Shown here piece after piece: positions 5,573-6,106 of a stretch of 6,106 bases of DNA. A program made the translations under genes and the position numbers. The notes under the pieces are model-generated. The model saw only the letters and a program-made list of their open reading frames with translations. It ran no database searches and was not told the DNA's origin. Origin of the DNA: Bryobacterales bacterium (GTDB lineage Bacteria > Acidobacteriota > Terriglobia > Bryobacterales > Bryobacteraceae); the NCBI GenBank assembly GCA_025462985.1, contig JAOAPP010000596.1, forward strand, positions 1 to 6,106. The letters are read 5' to 3'. Each line of letters begins with the position of its first letter. Position 1 is the first letter of the stretch.

Positions 5573-6106
5573 TGAAATTACCTTCCCAACTCGCCACTAT
5601 CGTTCTCACTCCTCTTCTCGCCATCGCGCCTATCAGGGCTGAGGCGCCAGCATCCGATCCGATTTCCCCGTTGCAGCTTCGCATCGCCATTGTCGATCGC
5701 GACAAGGAATCGGCTGCGACCGGTTCGGAGAGCGAGAAGGGTTTCACTGTACAGGTCACCGACCCTTCTGGCGCTCCCGTGGGCGAAAGTGCGGTCGTAT
5801 TCCGCCTGCCTGATGAAGGAGCTACAGGATCCTTTTCGGATGGCGCGCGGTCCGCGATTGTCTACACCTCGGCGGATGGACGGGCCCGGGTTTCGAAGAT
5901 CCGGTGGAGCGACGCTCCCGGGGTTGTGCCAATCAAGGTAACGGCTACAAAGGGCGAGGCTCGCACAGGCCTCCTTCTAGTTGAGAATCTCACGGCGCCC
6001 GTCCCAAGCACGGCGACGCCTGTTGCACCGGCCGTCTCTCGTACCTCAGTCGCTCCGGTGAGCAAGAGTGCCGAATCGGCAAGGACCGGTTCGTCGCCCG
6101 TGCCTT
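5572..6106 (+). CDS. Secreted protein with an Ig-like (Big-1-type) domain, partial
   Basis: The frame opens at ATG 5572, 21 bp after the phosphatase stop, and is still open at the window end (178 codons seen). Residues 1-25 are a classic signal peptide: Lys2, a hydrophobic stretch with ATIVLTPLLAIAPI, and a likely cleavage near RAEA. Residues about 34-140 look like a beta-sandwich of the bacterial Ig-like/invasin type: FTVQVTDPSGAPVGESAVVF, a short loop with GATGSFSDG, then TSADGRARV and IKVTATKGEARTGLLLVEN. I recognise this pattern ('VTD..G.PV..A.V.F.LP..G..G.F..G.....TDA.GRA') from exported acidobacterial proteins. After about 143 comes a Pro/Ala/Thr/Ser/Val-rich linker, so at least one more domain probably follows outside the window. 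It is likely cotranscribed with the PP2C gene. Its role is unknown; it may be a surface or periplasmic binding protein. The ribosome binding site is weak. Confidence 0.85.
   Translation, partial: MKLPSQLATIVLTPLLAIAPIRAEAPASDPISPLQLRIAIVDRDKESAATGSESEKGFTVQVTDPSGAPVGESAVVFRLPDEGATGSFSDGARSAIVYTSADGRARVSKIRWSDAPGVVPIKVTATKGEARTGLLLVENLTAPVPSTATPVAPAVSRTSVAPVSKSAESARTGSSPVP

Noticed and set aside
5862..6065. Minus-strand frame within the last gene, and the plus-strand one at 5690-5941
   Set aside because: The plus-strand frame from ATG 5572 has a signal peptide and a coherent Ig-like domain through this area, so these are shadows.

Overview
The window most resembles chromosomal DNA from an acidobacterium, probably of the Solibacter/Bryobacterales type. 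This is an inference from gene style, not from a marker gene. The base composition is moderately GC-rich. There are two exported TPR proteins, one with a C-terminal TPR block (YLGYMLAD / LDSLGW / HLGDVY) of a kind I associate with acidobacterial TPR proteins. A stand-alone TolB/CsgG-like plus TPR protein, a PP2C phosphatase and a secreted Ig-like-domain protein complete the picture. No rRNA, tRNA, insertion sequence, phage gene or CRISPR array is visible.

Layout. Bases 1-2062 (minus strand) hold most of a large exported TPR protein whose C-terminus runs off the left edge. A short divergent intergenic region of about 95 bp, with a 7-bp hairpin and a candidate -10 box, separates it from miaA (plus strand, about 2158-3105), the tRNA A37 dimethylallyltransferase. 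After a 64-bp gap comes a plus-strand gene for an envelope protein with a TolB/CsgG-like N-terminal module followed by TPRs (3170-4396). Bases 4397-4833 are a 437-bp region with a possible small membrane-protein gene on the minus strand (4429-4629). It also holds an AT-rich promoter/dyad region, a 9-bp inverted repeat, a 10-bp palindrome and a consensus TATAAT box. A PP2C-type protein phosphatase follows (4834-5550). Only 21 bp later a secreted protein with an Ig-like (Big-1-type) domain and a Pro/Ala/Val-rich linker starts at 5572 and runs off the right edge.

How the genes may fit together. MiaA is housekeeping and appears unrelated to its neighbours. The PP2C and the downstream secreted protein are probably one transcription unit. 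The TolB-like plus TPR architecture is the one often attached to bacterial Ser/Thr protein kinases, but here it lacks the kinase domain. Its closeness to a PP2C phosphatase therefore hints at, but does not show, a phosphosignalling or envelope-related gene group. No kinase gene is present in the window. I see no clearly undescribed system. The most unusual parts are the structured regulatory region before the phosphatase gene and the possible small membrane protein.
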